The notes under the pieces are model-generated. The model was not told the DNA's origin, made no database searches, and saw only the letters and a program-made list of their open reading frames with translations. Shown piece after piece: positions 59,996 to 60,694 of a stretch of DNA of 60,694 nucleotides (its first letter is position 1; every line of letters starts with the position of its first letter). A program made the position numbers and the translations under genes. Origin of the DNA: a virus; the IMG/VR virus record IMGVR_UViG_3300040801_003252, positions 1-60,694 of that record; one strand, written 5' to 3'.

Positions 59996-60694
59996 TTACA
60001 TTATAAAGTCCTCATATTTTTGATATATACCCCAAACAAATACGTTTTTCATTGCCGTAATGAATTCGTCCCACGTACCTTGTAATAGTACATAACTATT
60101 TTCTCTCAGTCCCTGTCCAGCAAACGCATTTGTTGATTCTATGTAGTCCATAAGTCCGTCTTTTTTATCACCGTACTCAATACCTAATCTACCCATATCG
60201 TGATAAGCAAACACCAGTGGCTCAACAGTATTAAGTAGGTCTTCGGCATCCTCAAAACTCAGATATTGTGGTACAATGAATTTTGCATAAAACCATCTCA
60301 ATTTACAGGAAGCCGTAATATTTCCATGATGTTTATGCCATGCCAATAATATGTATCCCTGTGCCTGTTCCTGAGACATGCCTTTGGTTGTCATGAGGTA
60401 AATAACGGCACTTGTTGTATCGGGGTACGCATAATATTTAATAGCTAAATCTTTTTCAGTATTAGTTAATCCACTCCAATTTGTTTCAAGCACAATTGTT
60501 TTAATGGCGCATTTATATGCGAAATAATCGTTACAAACCAGATTTCCGAATTTATCCCAATTCACGATTGAACTTATATCGGTATATTGATTCGGAATCG
60601 TGTCACCGCTGTAAATCATTTTAAACGCTTCGTTTCCGTTTAATTCTTCAGATGTCCAAGTATCGGTATCGATTCCCACAATCTTACTCCAGTC
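59996..60694 (-). CDS. Probable virion protein, 5' end beyond the window
   Basis: 233 residues visible, and the frame stays open to the window edge (DWSKIVGIDTDTW before the GTG at 60679), so the true start lies outside. It is alpha/beta with aromatic residues (YHDMGRLGIEYG, LLAWHKHHGNITASCKLRW) and no catalytic motif. The stop is 5 bases before the next gene. A structural role is inferred from context only. Confidence 0.6.
   Translation of the reverse strand, partial: DWSKIVGIDTDTWTSEELNGNEAFKMIYSGDTIPNQYTDISSIVNWDKFGNLVCNDYFAYKCAIKTIVLETNWSGLTNTEKDLAIKYYAYPDTTSAVIYLMTTKGMSQEQAQGYILLAWHKHHGNITASCKLRWFYAKFIVPQYLSFEDAEDLLNTVEPLVFAYHDMGRLGIEYGDKKDGLMDYIESTNAFAGQGLRENSYVLLQGTWDEFITAMKNVFVWGIYQKYEDFIM

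Noticed and set aside
1-60694. tRNA genes, CRISPR arrays, integrase, insertion sequences, terminal repeats
   Set aside because: The gaps between genes are all under about 180 bases and none shows a cloverleaf, spaced repeats or transposase-like sequence. No integrase-type protein is present.

Overview
This window looks like about 60.7 kb of the genome of a lytic, tailed, T4-like (contractile-tail) bacteriophage infecting a Bacteroidota host. The phage call rests on a gp6/J-type baseplate wedge protein, a gp25-like wedge protein, a gpI-like tail/baseplate protein, a family-B DNA polymerase, a primase, an Mre11/Rad50-type recombination nuclease, an endolysin and holin/spanin-like genes. The host call rests on several promoters of the Bacteroidota form (TTG, 19-20 bases, TAnnTTTG), and on AT-rich leaders that mostly lack strong Shine-Dalgarno sequences. 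Both ends are cut: a patatin-like gene runs off the left edge and a probable virion gene runs off the right edge. All genes except one (an Hsp20 chaperone) lie on the minus strand, so transcription runs from high to low coordinates. I see no tRNA, rRNA, CRISPR array, insertion sequence or integrase.

Layout, following transcription from the right: 60.7-58.5 kb small virion and membrane genes; 58.4-51.9 kb replication (a HARP/SNF2-type helicase interrupted by an intein, then DNA polymerase B); 51.8-48.2 kb accessory and structural genes (Nudix fusion, Cys-rich repeat protein, WYL-like protein); 48.1-40.8 kb a 1656-residue protein with three kinase-like domains, a CCA-adding nucleotidyltransferase and a 2H phosphoesterase, followed by a PD-(D/E)XK-like nuclease, a HAD phosphatase and a ParB-like gene; 40.6-37.3 kb a glycosyltransferase and virion genes; 37.2-23.7 kb the baseplate/tail cluster, interrupted by an AT-rich cargo of glycosyltransferase-like and nucleotidyltransferase-like genes; 23.7-16.5 kb nucleic-acid enzymes (RuvC-like nuclease, GIY-YIG nuclease, metallophosphoesterase, homing endonuclease, primase, ECF-type sigma factor, ArdC-like protein); 15.9-12.5 kb a fused Mre11-Rad50 protein; 12.5-0 kb a membrane protein, dCMP deaminase, two amidase-fold proteins, spanin- and holin-like genes, a 1181-residue Lys/Glu-rich protein, a degenerate exonuclease and a patatin.

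Regulation is unusually legible. Eighteen copies of GTATTTATA or close variants (reverse complement TATAAATAC, the T4 late-promoter core) lie upstream of minus-strand operons, mostly 12-16 bases before the start codon and often just after an intrinsic terminator. I read these as the phage's middle/late promoters, with the phage sigma factor at 17963-18592 as the likely recogniser. Host-type promoters precede the recombination nuclease, the helicase-polymerase operon, the metallophosphoesterase, the homing endonuclease-primase-sigma operon and probably the degenerate exonuclease.

The most interesting material is the kinase-like/CCA/2H protein with its HAD and nuclease neighbours (a candidate RNA end-repair or tRNA-maintenance module), the inverted T4-like late promoter, the intein in helicase motif VI, the single-chain Mre11-Rad50, and at least three (perhaps four) proteins that keep an enzyme fold but have lost its catalytic residues.
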